Counted from the first letter of the stretch, positions 8,279 through 16,861 are shown. The stretch is 64,000 nucleotides of DNA from Thermotogaceae bacterium (GCA_027077795.1 JALWTT010000009.1:62001-126000); one strand, 5' to 3'. The notes: generated from the sequence alone by a model not told the origin. A program made the numbers and translations.

Positions 8279-8644
8279 TCAAAGATTCAGGCCTATGAAA
8301 GGGCCAACCACGGAGAAATCCCGTCCGAGAAAGACCTGGAAACCCGATAACACGGCGTTGTATTTGAAGGAATCAAAGCGGAGAGTCAAACCCACGGAGA
8401 AATTCCCTCGAGAGGTCCCCAAAAAGCCGCCAGCTTTGAACTTGTAGTCATATATCCCGAAATCCTTTTCGATGTACACAATGAAAGCTTTTGTCATATC
8501 CGTGGCGATCCCCATGTCAAAGCTCTGAGTTTTCAGAAAATCTATGTTCACAACTGGTGAAAGGCTCAAAGCGTCAAAAACCATCAGCACATCCATACTC
8601 GGAAAGACTAATATCGGCACAAGCAGAAGAAAGATTACTTTCAC
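8279..8644 (-). CDS. Small exported protein, probably beta-rich
   Basis: The product is about 121 residues starting at GTG 8644, which overlaps the stop of the SRPBCC gene as GTGA. It begins with a signal-peptide-like segment VKVIFLLLVPILVFPSM, then alternating hydrophobic/polar strands (KAGGFLGTSRGNFSVGLTLRF, NAVLSGFQVFLG) ending VGPFIGLNL. This pattern fits a small outer-membrane or periplasmic beta protein. There is no lipobox cysteine. It was not matched to a named family. It sits in the operon between the SRPBCC protein and RNase HI, whose ribosome site overlaps its stop codon. Confidence 0.72.
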   Translation of the reverse strand: MKVIFLLLVPILVFPSMDVLMVFDALSLSPVVNIDFLKTQSFDMGIATDMTKAFIVYIEKDFGIYDYKFKAGGFLGTSRGNFSVGLTLRFDSFKYNAVLSGFQVFLGRDFSVVGPFIGLNL

Positions 8645-9075
8645 TCCATCACCAGTCCTTTCTCGGCGTAGAGCTTGAGTCTTGTCATAAATTCCCCCCA
8701 ACCAACCGCACAGCTAAACGCCACCTCAAGGTCCTTTTCTCCCAAGACCATCACCATGTCCTCGATCTCAACCCATGTTTCACCATCAGAAGCTTCATGA
8801 AGCCTTATGGTCGTTCTAGATCGAAAACCGTCTTCGTATTCGTTCCACTGAAACTCCCACAACTTCATCGGGATAACCAACAGGGATATTCCTCTGTCGG
8901 TGACCTCTTCCCCTTCCACTATCCATCTAAAGAAAATACTCCCTCCTTCTCGTGTGTCAACCTTCATTCCAGATGTAAACCACGGATCCCATCCGTGTTC
9001 GTTGAAGATGATATTCCACATATCTTCGACACTTTTTCTAACTTTCATCACCGCTTTCACAGGAGGGACACTCAT
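8641..9075 (-). CDS. SRPBCC (START/AHSA1-like) ligand-binding fold protein
   Basis: The 144-residue cytoplasmic protein has the layout of the SRPBCC superfamily: an initial strand VKAVMKVRKSVEDMWNII, a central sheet (RSRTTIRLHEASDGETWVEIEDMVM) and a long C-terminal helix containing GWGEFMTRLKLYAEKG, which is typical of AHSA1/polyketide-cyclase-like proteins. Such proteins bind hydrophobic ligands or assist Hsp90; nothing here indicates which. The ATG overlaps the stop of the upstream membrane protein (ATGA) and its stop overlaps the next start (GTGA). Confidence 0.8.
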   Translation of the reverse strand: MSVPPVKAVMKVRKSVEDMWNIIFNEHGWDPWFTSGMKVDTREGGSIFFRWIVEGEEVTDRGISLLVIPMKLWEFQWNEYEDGFRSRTTIRLHEASDGETWVEIEDMVMVLGEKDLEVAFSCAVGWGEFMTRLKLYAEKGLVME

Positions 9076-9704
9076 TTTCCGTAAACCGAATAGAGTTTTT
9101 TAGCATTGTCCATGAATAGCTTTTCAAAGTCTTCTGGACTCACATCAGACGATCTGAGATAGTTTAAAAGGTCTGAATAGCTTTTCAGTATTTCAATCGC
9201 CTTCTCTGGATTGTAAAACGCTATGACGCAATACTTATCCAGCGGTGGCTCTACGTAATGATACTTGGATAGAACTATCATACCCACCACCACGTTGTTT
9301 GATAGCACGTTGATGGCTCTTGAATAGAACTCGGAGGATCCTCTTTTGATCAGAGACGAAGTGGACCTAACAACCTGGCCTAGGAAATCTGATATGTCCT
9401 GAGCAACTTTCATCTGTGCTTGCCTATAGTTGTCCTCAACTCTCCCACCTTCAACGCAACTGTGAAAAACATAGAGTTCCCCTTTTGAATAGTAGTCGAG
9501 CAATTCAGGAGAAAGTGTTGCCTTGTATTCGACTTGTACACTACTTGGTACACTCACGTTGCAAAGACGTACATTTCCAAAGGTGCAGGGATCACCAGCT
9601 GGTACCATGTTTTTTCCTCCTGGATGACTGAAGTGGAAGGCATAGAACCCCAGACCTAAGGCCAATAGTATTCCCAATAACATCAGAAAATACTCCAATT
9701 TCAT
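9072..9704 (-). CDS. Membrane-anchored protein, paralogue of the upstream gene
   Basis: The product is about 210 residues from ATG 9704, behind AAGGGGGG. One N-terminal membrane helix (YFLMLLGILLALGLGFYAF) anchors an extracytoplasmic domain. Four cysteines (near PCTFGNVRLC, HSCVEGG and KYCVIAFYNP) could form disulfides. The tail pattern, a long helical region with QAQMKVAQDISDFLGQVV followed by KYCVIAFYNPEKAIEIL, parallels YEAAKDDAMGKVAEYLNAVV and KYYVILYYNPSMALKYL in the gene before it, so the two are probably paralogues. An intrinsic terminator sits just before this gene, so it is expected to be made in lower amount. Function unknown. Confidence 0.78.
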   Translation of the reverse strand: MKLEYFLMLLGILLALGLGFYAFHFSHPGGKNMVPAGDPCTFGNVRLCNVSVPSSVQVEYKATLSPELLDYYSKGELYVFHSCVEGGRVEDNYRQAQMKVAQDISDFLGQVVRSTSSLIKRGSSEFYSRAINVLSNNVVVGMIVLSKYHYVEPPLDKYCVIAFYNPEKAIEILKSYSDLLNYLRSSDVSPEDFEKLFMDNAKKLYSVYGK

Positions 9705-9727
9705 GGGTATATCCCCCCTTATCAAGG

Positions 9728-9759
9728 AAAAACGGGTTGGGAGCATCCAACCCGTTTTT
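9728..9759 (-). terminator. Intra-operon terminator between two paralogous membrane-protein genes
   Basis: A perfect 13-bp stem (aaaaacgggttgg / ccaacccgttttt) with the 6-base loop gagcat ends in TTTTT on the minus strand. It follows the 9777-10460 gene by 17 bases and precedes the next start by 23 bases, leaving almost no room for a separate promoter. Confidence 0.8.
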
Positions 9760-9776
9760 CAATCGAAAAGTCCTGC

Positions 9777-10460
9777 TTATTTTCCTTTTTCAAGAGGAGT
9801 CTCCTTGTAAGCCTCTTTAAGCGTCTTCGTAACCTCGTCAAAAACGGCTCTCGACTGTGCTCCGTATTCTTTCGCAAGCTGTTCTATAACATTCTGCTGC
9901 TCCTGAAGATACTTGAGAGCCATAGAGGGATTGTAATACAGGATAACGTAATACTTTTGTTGGCTCTTATAGTGCATTAGATCTATGGCTCCAGTTACTC
10001 TGACTTTCGCGTGGATTTGCTGAACCATCTTGTGGACTTCCGTTACGAGCTTATCAACATTCACCTTTTGGCCTTTGTTATTTTGGCTTTGAGCAACATT
10101 GGCCAGCTCTGCTTTAGCCAGCTCGGAGAACCTGTTGACGACGGCGTTCAAATACTCTGCGACCTTTCCCATAGCATCATCTTTTGCAGCTTCGTATGAA
10201 AGCATGGATTCTCCTAGGAATGTGGGAACTGTACCGTACTCTTCGTAATTCTTCTCGATTATTTTTACGACCCCGGTGTTCACGTACTCAATTTTTGCAT
10301 CTCTCGGAGCCTGAGCAACCACAACGTTTCCAACCTTTAAAGCTCTCGTTTCGTGTGGCCACAAGAAAAGAAGCGCTAATCCCAAAACCACAATGAGTGC
10401 TGTTGCTCCAACTATGATCAGCATCATGTTGTCTCCTTCGCCTTTTCTAAACCGAAACAC
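9777..10460 (-). CDS. Membrane-anchored LPP20-like protein of unknown function
   Basis: The product is about 227 residues. One transmembrane helix (LIIVGATALIVVLGLALLFLW) is followed by an extracytoplasmic domain with ESMLSYEAAKDDAMGKVAEYL, a long helical stretch and KYYVILYYNPSMALKYL. The A-x3-A repeats and the YYVILYYNP strand recall LPP20-type envelope proteins, but the match is loose. Start choice is open: GTG 10460 has GGAGG eight bases upstream and gives a positively charged N-terminus; ATG 10427 has AAGGAG five bases upstream. There are no cysteines, unlike its downstream paralogue. Confidence 0.75.
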   Translation of the reverse strand: MFRFRKGEGDNMMLIIVGATALIVVLGLALLFLWPHETRALKVGNVVVAQAPRDAKIEYVNTGVVKIIEKNYEEYGTVPTFLGESMLSYEAAKDDAMGKVAEYLNAVVNRFSELAKAELANVAQSQNNKGQKVNVDKLVTEVHKMVQQIHAKVRVTGAIDLMHYKSQQKYYVILYYNPSMALKYLQEQQNVIEQLAKEYGAQSRAVFDEVTKTLKEAYKETPLEKGK

Positions 10461-10710
10461 CCTTACCACCTCCCCAAAAAAATTTACCCTGCCTTAGGCT
10501 TAGACTGAGAGAAGTGCACGAAAGTTTAAAAAGATCGCTGAATATACGAGTTTCAAGTGTAAAGTTACTGTGGAATAGTTATCCCTTCAGCATGCCCATC
10601 AAGACCAATACTTCCAACCTTCCTACCTCCTAAAGTATCCTATATTCCTTATGAAAGGAGAAGTAGAAGTGGTGCAAGAAGACGCAAGCATAACAAGCAA
10701 AGGCGAAACA
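10461..10710 (-). other. Intergenic leader with a possible 12-residue ORF
   Basis: This gap precedes the LPP20-like gene. On the minus strand a perfect AGGAGGT (10631-10625) stands seven bases before TTG 10617, which opens a 12-codon frame (MEVLVLMGMLKG) ending with TAA at 10579. A strong ribosome site with so short a frame suggests a leader peptide or the relic of a gene. TTGAAA near 10555 followed by an AT-rich stretch could serve as the promoter of the following gene. Nothing else was recognised. Confidence 0.3.
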
Positions 10711-10718
10711 ACAAAAAG

Positions 10719-10745
10719 ATCCCCCGCCACTTTGGCGGGGGATTT
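10719..10745 (-). terminator. groEL terminator
   Basis: A 9-bp stem (cccccgcca / tggcggggg) with a 3-base loop is flanked by A and T runs. On the minus strand it ends TCTTTTTGTTG, giving a good intrinsic terminator for groES-groEL; T-runs on both sides make it formally bidirectional. Confidence 0.85.
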
Positions 10746-10762
10746 TTCCACTACTTCTTCGA

Positions 10763-12382
10763 TCAATATTCTGGCACTTCGGGTACGTTATTCTTCTTCT
10801 CCTCCGGTTTCTCCACAACAAGAACTTCGGTTGTCAGGAGCATTCCAGCTATTGAAGCTGCGTTCTGGAGGGCACTTCTTGTGACCTTCGCTGGATCGAT
10901 TATACCCGCATCGAACATGTTCGTGTACTCACCTTTGAGCGCATCAAACCCATAGGTTGTGTCGTCCTTTTCCAGAACCTTTTCAACTATGATTGATCCA
11001 TCGTAACCAGCGTTTATGGCTATCTGTCTAATCGGAGCCTCAAGAGCTTTGTAAACTATTTGGGCACCGACTTTTTCGTCACCATCGAGCTCGTTCATAA
11101 CTTTCTCAACAGCTTTTCTAAGCCTAAGGAGTGTTGAACCTCCGCCAGCGACGATTCCTTCCTCAACAGCTGCCCTGGTTGCACTCAGAGCATCTTCTAT
11201 TCTGTGTTTCTTCTCCTTGAGTTCTGTCTCAGTTGCTGCTCCAACCTTTATAACGGCAACTCCGCCTGCGAGTTTTGCCATTCTTTCCTGAAGGGTTTCC
11301 TTCTCGTACTCAGAGGTTGTCTGTTCTATTTGATTCTTTATTTGCTCTATCCTCTTCTTTATGTTTTCCGGGTTCCCTTTTCCGCCGACGATTATTGTCT
11401 CATCTTTTTTCACTCTCACCATCTCGGCGTGTCCAAGATCATCAAGCTCCACTTTCTCTATGTTGAGCCCGAGCTCTTCGCTTATCACCTGTCCGCCGGT
11501 GAGTATCGCGATATCCTGGAGCATCGCCTTTCTTCTTTCACCGAAACCGGGAGCTTTGACAGCACACACCTCAAGTACTCCTTTGAGCTTGTTCAGAACA
11601 AGGGTGGCAAGTGCCTCACCTTCGGCATCCTCGGCGATTATCAGGAGAGGTTTACCCGTCCTTGCGACTTTTTCGAGAGCCGGGATGAGAGGCTTAACAG
11701 AACTGAGCTTTTTATCGGTTATGAGTATATAAGGCTCCTTGAGAACGACTTCCATTTTCTCAGTATCTGTCACAAAGTACGGTGAGATGTATCCTCTGTC
11801 GAACTGCATTCCCTCGGTGAACTCAACATATGTTTCCATTGTTTTGGAATCCTCAACGGTGATCACTCCATCTTCCCCAACCTTATCCATGGCCTCGGCG
11901 ATCAGATCTCCTATGGTCGGGTCATTCGCTGATATGGCAGCAACATGCGCTATATCATCCCTTCCGCTGAGCTTTTTGGAGAGCCTCTTTATCTCCTCAA
12001 CAGCTGCCTCAACGGCTTTTTCAATTCCCCTCTTTAGGAGTATCGGGTTTGCACCAGCTGCGACATTTTTGAATCCTTCTTTAACCATCGTTTGAGCAAG
12101 AACAGTAGCCGTTGTTGTACCATCACCCGCCACATCGTTGGTTTTGGAAGCAACTTCCTTGACCAGCTGTGCACCAAGATTCTCAAACTTGTCTTCAAGC
12201 TCTATCTCCTTAGCTATAGAAACACCATCGTTGGTTATAGTTGGAGAACCCCAACTCTTTTCGATCACAACATTCTTCCCTTTTGGTCCAAGGGTTATCT
12301 TGACAGCATTTGCAACCTTATCCACACCTCTTTCAAGAGCCCTTCTCGCTTCTTCATCAAACGTCAACATCTTCGCAGCCAT
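10763..12382 (-). CDS. groL: Chaperonin GroEL (60 kDa)
   Basis: The 539-residue product is the group I chaperonin that folds proteins in the cytosol with GroES. Visible are the ATP-binding [49 protein letters not shown] and the signature [17 protein letters not shown]. The start is ATG 12382, eight bases after GGAGG; a GTG nine bases earlier lies inside the ribosome site. The C-terminus ends [11 protein letters not shown] and lacks the repeated GGM tail of many GroELs. It follows groES by 19 bases. Confidence 0.98.
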   Translation of the reverse strand: MAAKMLTFDEEARRALERGVDKVANAVKITLGPKGKNVVIEKSWGSPTITNDGVSIAKEIELEDKFENLGAQLVKEVASKTNDVAGDGTTTATVLAQTMVKEGFKNVAAGANPILLKRGIEKAVEAAVEEIKRLSKKLSGRDDIAHVAAISANDPTIGDLIAEAMDKVGEDGVITVEDSKTMETYVEFTEGMQFDRGYISPYFVTDTEKMEVVLKEPYILITDKKLSSVKPLIPALEKVARTGKPLLIIAEDAEGEALATLVLNKLKGVLEVCAVKAPGFGERRKAMLQDIAILTGGQVISEELGLNIEKVELDDLGHAEMVRVKKDETIIVGGKGNPENIKKRIEQIKNQIEQTTSEYEKETLQERMAKLAGGVAVIKVGAATETELKEKKHRIEDALSATRAAVEEGIVAGGGSTLLRLRKAVEKVMNELDGDEKVGAQIVYKALEAPIRQIAINAGYDGSIIVEKVLEKDDTTYGFDALKGEYTNMFDAGIIDPAKVTRSALQNAASIAGMLLTTEVLVVEKPEEKKNNVPEVPEY

Positions 12383-12401
12383 TTCTTCCACCTCCCTCTC
12401 T

Positions 12402-12677
12402 TTATTCTTCTATCTTCGCGAGTATGTCCTCGGCATCAATGATGATGTACTCCTCATCATCCATTTTGACTTCCGTCCCAGAGTATTTGGAGTATATGAC
12501 TCTATCTCCGGCTTTCAAATCAAGGTCCTTAACATCCTCACCTTCACCAACAGCTATAACCTCTGCCTTCATGGGTTTTTCCTTGGCACTGTCGGGAAGA
12601 ACTATTCCTCCTTCTGTTTTTTCTTCCTCCTTTATGGGCTTTATCAAAACCCTGTCACCGAGTGGAACTATCTTCAT
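12402..12677 (-). CDS. groS: Co-chaperonin GroES (10 kDa)
   Basis: The 91-residue product starts [19 protein letters not shown] and has the mobile loop ([19 protein letters not shown]) and the roof/dome pattern of the cpn10 family, including [17 protein letters not shown]. It caps the GroEL cavity. The ATG at 12677 follows GGGGGGAG; a longer upstream frame is dismissed. The gene is first in the operon and its leader contains a CIRCE element. Confidence 0.98.
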   Translation of the reverse strand: MKIVPLGDRVLIKPIKEEEKTEGGIVLPDSAKEKPMKAEVIAVGEGEDVKDLDLKAGDRVIYSKYSGTEVKMDDEEYIIIDAEDILAKIEE

Positions 12678-12701
12678 GTATACTCCCCCCTTTTTGTTTT
12701 T

Positions 12702-12728
12702 TAGCACTCGATATACTTGACTGCTAAA
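12702..12728. promoter_or_regulatory. CIRCE operator (HrcA-binding inverted repeat)
   Basis: The + strand reads TTAGCACTC, a 9-base spacer, then GACTGCTAA. The known CIRCE consensus is TTAGCACTC-N9-GAGTGCTAA, so there is one mismatch in the second half-site. It overlaps the expected transcription start of groES, where HrcA would block initiation. Confidence 0.92.
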
Positions 12729-12729
12729 A

Positions 12730-12758
12730 ATATACACCTCGTTTGGATACATGTAAAG
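12730..12758 (-). promoter_or_regulatory. groESL promoter
   Basis: On the minus strand TTTACA (12758-12753) and TATATT (12735-12730) are separated by 17 bases. The -10 box lies immediately before the CIRCE element, consistent with sigma-A transcription repressed by HrcA. Confidence 0.7.
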
Positions 12759-12803
12759 ACTGAAAATCTGAAAATATTCCTGGTTATAGGAATTTATATG
12801 GAA

Positions 12804-13208
12804 TTATTTGGAAAAATCGTTGAATTTCTCAAAAAACATCTGAAATGCACCAAAAAAAGAGGAGAAGCTGTTGACCTTGAAAAGATTTCCATCTACTTTC
12901 AAATCGCTCGATCCGAAGCCCTTGATCACTTGAAAATACTCAGACAGGAATCTCGAAAGCTTTTCCTCCAGTTTGCTTCTTCCAGGGATTCCTATCAATA
13001 GGATTATATCGCCCATTTCCGTCAGTTGATCGATATGCCAATGAATTTTCTTTTTCTTTTTAAGATGCCTTCTGAGCCTTCCTGTGAGGGAATTCATAGC
13101 TGATCCAACGTAGACATACAACCCTTCGGGAAGTTTCATATTTCTCGGACGGGATATATCCACGGAAGATGTGAGCTTTATAAGAATCACATAAGTTCCC
13201 CTATTCAT
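12804..13208 (-). CDS. GIY-YIG-like DUF123 protein
   Basis: The 134-residue protein shows the DUF123 pattern: GTYVILIKL at the start, PEGLYVYVGSAMNSLTGRLRRHLKKKKKIHWHID in the middle, with a GIY-YIG-like YVYVGSA core and a basic H-rich segment. In other thermophiles DUF123 occurs alone or fused to endonuclease III, implying a DNA-related nuclease or binding role, but activity is not proven. The ATG overlaps the TPR gene stop by ATGA. It is the last gene of the plsY operon, running toward groES. Confidence 0.88.
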   Translation of the reverse strand: MNRGTYVILIKLTSSVDISRPRNMKLPEGLYVYVGSAMNSLTGRLRRHLKKKKKIHWHIDQLTEMGDIILLIGIPGRSKLEEKLSRFLSEYFQVIKGFGSSDLKVDGNLFKVNSFSSFFGAFQMFFEKFNDFSK

Positions 13209-13654
13209 TTTGGAGGAGTCACTCCATAGTTCTTTAAAATTTCGTCCTTATCAGATCTTTTCACCTTCTTGTACGCAGATATAAAGTCTGACACTCTGTG
13301 GCTCTTGTTATAAGCCACAGCTAACGCGAGGTAAAGCTCGTCTGACTCATATCCGTTTTCCCTCAAGCTCTCAAGGATTATCATCGCCTCTCCGAATCTT
13401 CCGATCTCTAGAAAAGAAGCGGCAAGGTTCAGCTTAGCTTCACTAAAAGAAGGATCCATTTTGAGGGCTCTTTCATATAGCTCTATAGCCTCTGAAACAA
13501 GCCCTTTCATTCTGTACAAGTTGGCAAGGTTGTTCATAACCTCTGGTAATTCTTCATCCTCGAGGATTTCTTTGTAAATGGATATAGCATCCTCTATATT
13601 ACCTGACTTTGAAAGCTCCAGGGCCCTTTTTATCTGTTCATTCACCTGATCCAC
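13205..13654 (-). CDS. Tetratricopeptide-repeat protein
   Basis: The 149-residue soluble protein contains at least three TPR units: the first around ALELSKSGNIEDAISIYKE, then MNNLANLYRMKGLVSEAIELYERALKMDP, then AKLNLAASFLEIGRFGEAMIILE. It should act as a protein-protein scaffold. It overlaps the upstream propeller gene by 17 bases (GTG start at 13654; GTG 13645 is an alternative) and the downstream DUF123 gene by four bases. No signal peptide is present. Confidence 0.88.
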   Translation of the reverse strand: MDQVNEQIKRALELSKSGNIEDAISIYKEILEDEELPEVMNNLANLYRMKGLVSEAIELYERALKMDPSFSEAKLNLAASFLEIGRFGEAMIILESLRENGYESDELYLALAVAYNKSHRVSDFISAYKKVKRSDKDEILKNYGVTPPK

Positions 13655-15284
13655 TTATACCAGTCCCCTTATCCACCAGATAAAATGTATCCGAATAGCT
13701 CCTGTCGAATATCTTCAAACCAACGCTCACCGTGTGAACCCTCACAGACACATCTGGAACATAGCTGAATTTCACCTTCCAAAGGTTTTTCCAACTTTGG
13801 TAGGTATCCTCATCCTCTTCTCCGCCACTCATCACGGATAGATTCTTGAGCACTTCGCCTCCCTTTCCCGTCACGAAAAGCCTAACTCCTTTGCTTCTCA
13901 AAGTGATTATGTCGTTTTTTGAGCTGTAAGCATCCGGTGGAACCAAAACATCCACTCCAAACCTATCCGTAAGCCTGGGGAGTCTATCGGTGAGAAAATC
14001 TTTACTGCTCTTATAGGAATCCACTTTTTTCGGGGTCATCTCCACCAAAGGCTTTATTCTCCCTCCATCTATCTCTGCATACAGAAATTTATCCGCGAAC
14101 GGGATCTGCTCTCCGTTGAACCCCTCTATCCTCAAATTCACCTCGACATTTCCGTTCTTTCTTTTGTAGGAAACGACTTTCACGATGAAAGGTTCTCCCT
14201 CTGTCACCAAGTTCACTTCTATTCTGTGATTTTCCCAATCCGCATACATTAAGAATGGATATACATAGTCAAATCCAACTATTCCTGGAGAGGAAATCCC
14301 AACTTCTACGAGCTCCTTCATGTTTTTGAAATAGTAAACTTTCCCCTTAGAAGAGAGCAAGAACATATTTCCAAGGGGTGTGACCTCGAACGCCCGAATC
14401 CCAACTGGGAGAGGTATTATCCTCAACACCGTAAAATCATCTTTGGAGATCAGAATTATTCTCCTGTTCAGTGCGTCAAGGATCCAGAATCCGGAGTAGT
14501 TGACCTCGCAATCAACTGGTATCATGGAAATTGACAGTTTTTTCTTGTGAAATCCGTTCTCATCGATCCAGAACACGTAATACCCATCCATTCCCCACAG
14601 TTTTCCAGCTCTGTCGAACCCAGCAAGAATGGGTGACCTCATTCCACCAACGATCTTTTTGAGGGATCCGTTGTATTCGTATATGCTTCCTTTTGTGGTG
14701 CTCATGAACAGGCTCCCCCAAGGAGACGCCTCGATGGAGAGGGGATGAAATGGAAGATTGATCGTTCTCTCAAGATGGTCGTAATTGTAAACCAGCAACC
14801 TTGAATCCACCCTGTCTATGGCGTATATCTTGTCTCCCCAGATAGCCATATCTTCTACCGTGTAGAAAAACTCCACTCCTCCCTTTATCCCGGGTATCGT
14901 TACAAATCTGCTCACTCGGAGATTCTCAGGGATCTTCTTCACACCGGTCAGGAATTCCATTTCCTTCAAAGTGGATATTATCTCGGGTGTCCCCAGGGAA
15001 ACCCCTATCATAGATCTCAAGTCTTTAAAAGCATCTTCAATCTTTCCAAGATCGATTTCGATTTTTGACCTCATGTAATAGAACCTCGGAAGGTCAAATG
15101 GATCCACAGGGAGCTCTAAAACCTTGTTTATCTTGTTCAAGGCATCTTCATATCTTCCCGAGAACCAATAGTCGACGATTTCTCCTAAAGCGAGTTTCGC
15201 CTTGTCTTGAGAAGTCAACCCGAATGTAAAAACCGTTAAAATTGTGAGGAAAACTATCAGCGATTTCTCTTTACGTAATCCCAT
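13638..15284 (-). CDS. Exported protein with N-terminal TPR-like helices and a beta-propeller
   Basis: The 548-residue product begins with a signal peptide (MGLRKEK then SLIVFLTILTVFTFGL). Residues about 28-110 look helical and TPR-like (YWFSGRYEDALNKINKVLELP). The middle (about 130-370) has regularly spaced hydrophobic strands such as WGDKIYAIDRVDSRLLVYN and LWGMDGYYVFWIDENG, as in an NHL/SMP-30-type propeller. The C-terminal part includes RFGVDVLVPPDAYSSKND. It was not assigned to a named family. The gene overlaps the end of plsY by 28 bases and lacks a clear ribosome site, suggesting coupled translation. Confidence 0.8.
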   Translation of the reverse strand: MGLRKEKSLIVFLTILTVFTFGLTSQDKAKLALGEIVDYWFSGRYEDALNKINKVLELPVDPFDLPRFYYMRSKIEIDLGKIEDAFKDLRSMIGVSLGTPEIISTLKEMEFLTGVKKIPENLRVSRFVTIPGIKGGVEFFYTVEDMAIWGDKIYAIDRVDSRLLVYNYDHLERTINLPFHPLSIEASPWGSLFMSTTKGSIYEYNGSLKKIVGGMRSPILAGFDRAGKLWGMDGYYVFWIDENGFHKKKLSISMIPVDCEVNYSGFWILDALNRRIILISKDDFTVLRIIPLPVGIRAFEVTPLGNMFLLSSKGKVYYFKNMKELVEVGISSPGIVGFDYVYPFLMYADWENHRIEVNLVTEGEPFIVKVVSYKRKNGNVEVNLRIEGFNGEQIPFADKFLYAEIDGGRIKPLVEMTPKKVDSYKSSKDFLTDRLPRLTDRFGVDVLVPPDAYSSKNDIITLRSKGVRLFVTGKGGEVLKNLSVMSGGEEDEDTYQSWKNLWKVKFSYVPDVSVRVHTVSVGLKIFDRSYSDTFYLVDKGTGISGSGE

Positions 15285-15859
15285 ATGTTGGTTTTCCTTT
15301 CCCTCCCACTTATAAGTCTTTCAACATTAGATCTGTGTCTGAGTAGAGAGAGAATTGCAAATATCAGTATTGGTATTCCCACTGTTTCTCCTTTCAAAAA
15401 GTATCCAAAAATCGCCGCGGAGAAAAGTCCTACAAGGGATGCCAATGAGACATAGTACGTTAGAGCTACAACCAAGAACCAAGCACCAAGGAAGACAAGT
15501 GCACATTGCCAACAAATCACGAACATAGCTCCCAGGGTTACAGCAACACCTTTCCCACCTTTGAAACCAAGGTATATTGGGAAGTCATGACCTATTATCG
15601 TCCCTAGGGCTGTCGCAACTGCTACTTTGATGTTTGGGTTCGTCTGATAGGCTACCAAGGTAGGTATCAATGCCTTGAGGGTATCGAAAAGCATGGACAG
15701 CCCCCCAAAAAGAGGGCCTGCCGCTCTCAAGGCGTTTGTCCCTCCAACATTTCCGCTGCCGACTTTTCTGACATCGACGCCTTTCAACTTGGGAAGTATA
15801 TAGCTAAAAGGTATTGCCCCAATGAAATATCCGATAAGCCCCCACATCAAATAGTTCAC
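15257..15859 (-). CDS. plsY: Acyl-phosphate:glycerol-3-phosphate acyltransferase PlsY
   Basis: The product is about 200 residues, a polytopic membrane enzyme that acylates glycerol 3-phosphate in the first step of phospholipid synthesis. The three family motifs are visible: GSGNVGGTNALRAAG, GHDFPIYLGFKGGKGVAVTLG and LLRHRSNVERL. The GTG at 15859 was chosen because AAGGGGGTG lies five bases upstream and the protein then begins at its first membrane helix; an ATG at 15889 adds ten unlikely residues. A short CCCCC/GGGGG hairpin overlaps that ribosome site and could reduce translation. Confidence 0.94.
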   Translation of the reverse strand: MNYLMWGLIGYFIGAIPFSYILPKLKGVDVRKVGSGNVGGTNALRAAGPLFGGLSMLFDTLKALIPTLVAYQTNPNIKVAVATALGTIIGHDFPIYLGFKGGKGVAVTLGAMFVICWQCALVFLGAWFLVVALTYYVSLASLVGLFSAAIFGYFLKGETVGIPILIFAILSLLRHRSNVERLISGRERKTNIWDYVKRNR

Positions 15860-15972
15860 CCTTACACCCCCTTCGGGGGATTTTACCATGACCTTGTACT
15901 GTGAAAAGTCTTGAGTGATAAAATAGCAATATTGGGAAAAATATATCTTTCACTATACTAGGAGGTGAGGCA

Positions 15973-16218
15973 ATGGCGATCGACAGGCTCTTGGTGATAA
16001 ATGGAGAGATCTCACTGACGTCGAAGCGTTGCTTCTCATGTGCCCATTTTTCATCTGAAAAAAAGGTGAGGAATACGGAGAGATATTGTTCAGGATATGT
16101 CATAAGGATTGAGGTCCCGGATAAAGGATTTTGCGATTTGAAAAGAAAGGATGTCACGAGCAACGACAGATGTTCACATTGGAAGCTTGATAAAAAAATC
16201 AAAGCTTTCATGAGGTGA
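15973..16218 (+). CDS. Small cysteine-rich protein of unknown function
   Basis: The 81-residue protein has five cysteines: CFSCAHF near residue 20, then YCSGYV, GFCDLKRKDV and RCSHW. The order suggests metal or iron-sulfur binding. The ribosome site GGAGGTGA stands before ATG 15973. It lies divergently from plsY and directly upstream of the CcdA/thioredoxin genes, with the next start seven bases after its stop, so it may belong to the same thiol-related operon. The family was not recognised. Confidence 0.82.
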   Translation: MAIDRLLVINGEISLTSKRCFSCAHFSSEKKVRNTERYCSGYVIRIEVPDKGFCDLKRKDVTSNDRCSHWKLDKKIKAFMR

Positions 16219-16224
16219 TTCATA

Positions 16225-16839
16225 TTGGAAGTTCATCCGATAGTCATACAAAACACATCAGTTCTGTTGGCGTTCCTGTATGGATTGATAACTTTCTTTA
16301 CGCCTTGTATGTTTCCACTGATTCCAATCCTACTTCCCATTTCGTACTCCAGAGGATTTAGAGGGATTGTCAGTTTTTCTCTGGGATTCGTGCTTACGTA
16401 TGCCATTTTGGGGGTTATCCCGATACATATGAAGTCACCCACGCTGAAATATGTGATAGCACTTGTCCTGATCGCCATGGGCATTCTTCACATATCTGGA
16501 AAAAGTCTTAAAAGTGGAAAGATTCTGAAATTCATACTGGAAAGAGAGGAGGTATTTCCTCCTGTTCTCTTGGGAATCGGCATCGGGTGGATATGGATGG
16601 CATGTGCGACACCCATCTTGGGGAGTATAATTTCGCTGCTGTCGTTCTCCGAAAGTTATGCAAGAGGAGTCTTTCTCATGGTGACTTACTCTATTGGAAT
16701 ATTGTTGCCATTTCTCGTTTTTGGAAAGGTCTTAAGCAGTATTTTGGATGGCCTAAGCGAAGGGAAGAAGAGAATCATAAGGGTTCTAGGAGGGATTCTG
16801 GTCATTCTGTCAGCTGTATGGGTAATAAAGGCGTTATAA
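16225..16839 (+). CDS. ccdA: CcdA/DsbD-type thiol-disulfide transmembrane protein
   Basis: The 204-residue membrane protein has about six helices and the paired cysteine signatures of the CcdA/DsbD transmembrane domain: FFTPCMFPLIPILLPI in helix 1 and WMACATPILGS in helix 4. These proteins carry reducing equivalents from cytoplasmic thioredoxin across the membrane. Start is TTG 16225 behind GAGGTGA. The adjacent exported thioredoxin-like gene is the likely acceptor. No cytochrome c maturation genes are nearby, so a general periplasmic thiol-reduction role is more likely. Confidence 0.9.
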   Translation: MEVHPIVIQNTSVLLAFLYGLITFFTPCMFPLIPILLPISYSRGFRGIVSFSLGFVLTYAILGVIPIHMKSPTLKYVIALVLIAMGILHISGKSLKSGKILKFILEREEVFPPVLLGIGIGWIWMACATPILGSIISLLSFSESYARGVFLMVTYSIGILLPFLVFGKVLSSILDGLSEGKKRIIRVLGGILVILSAVWVIKAL

Positions 16840-16861
16840 TCGCCGCGAGGGGGTGAAATAG

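Noticed and set aside
15864-15880. CCCCC-TTC-GGGGG hairpin next to plsY as a terminator
   Set aside because: No gene on the + strand ends before it and it overlaps the plsY ribosome site, so it is more likely a local leader hairpin.
15919-15959. Promoter TTGGGA/TATACT before the cysteine-rich gene at 15973
   Set aside because: Its predicted start would fall inside the ribosome site, so the site could not be part of the transcript; another promoter must lie upstream.
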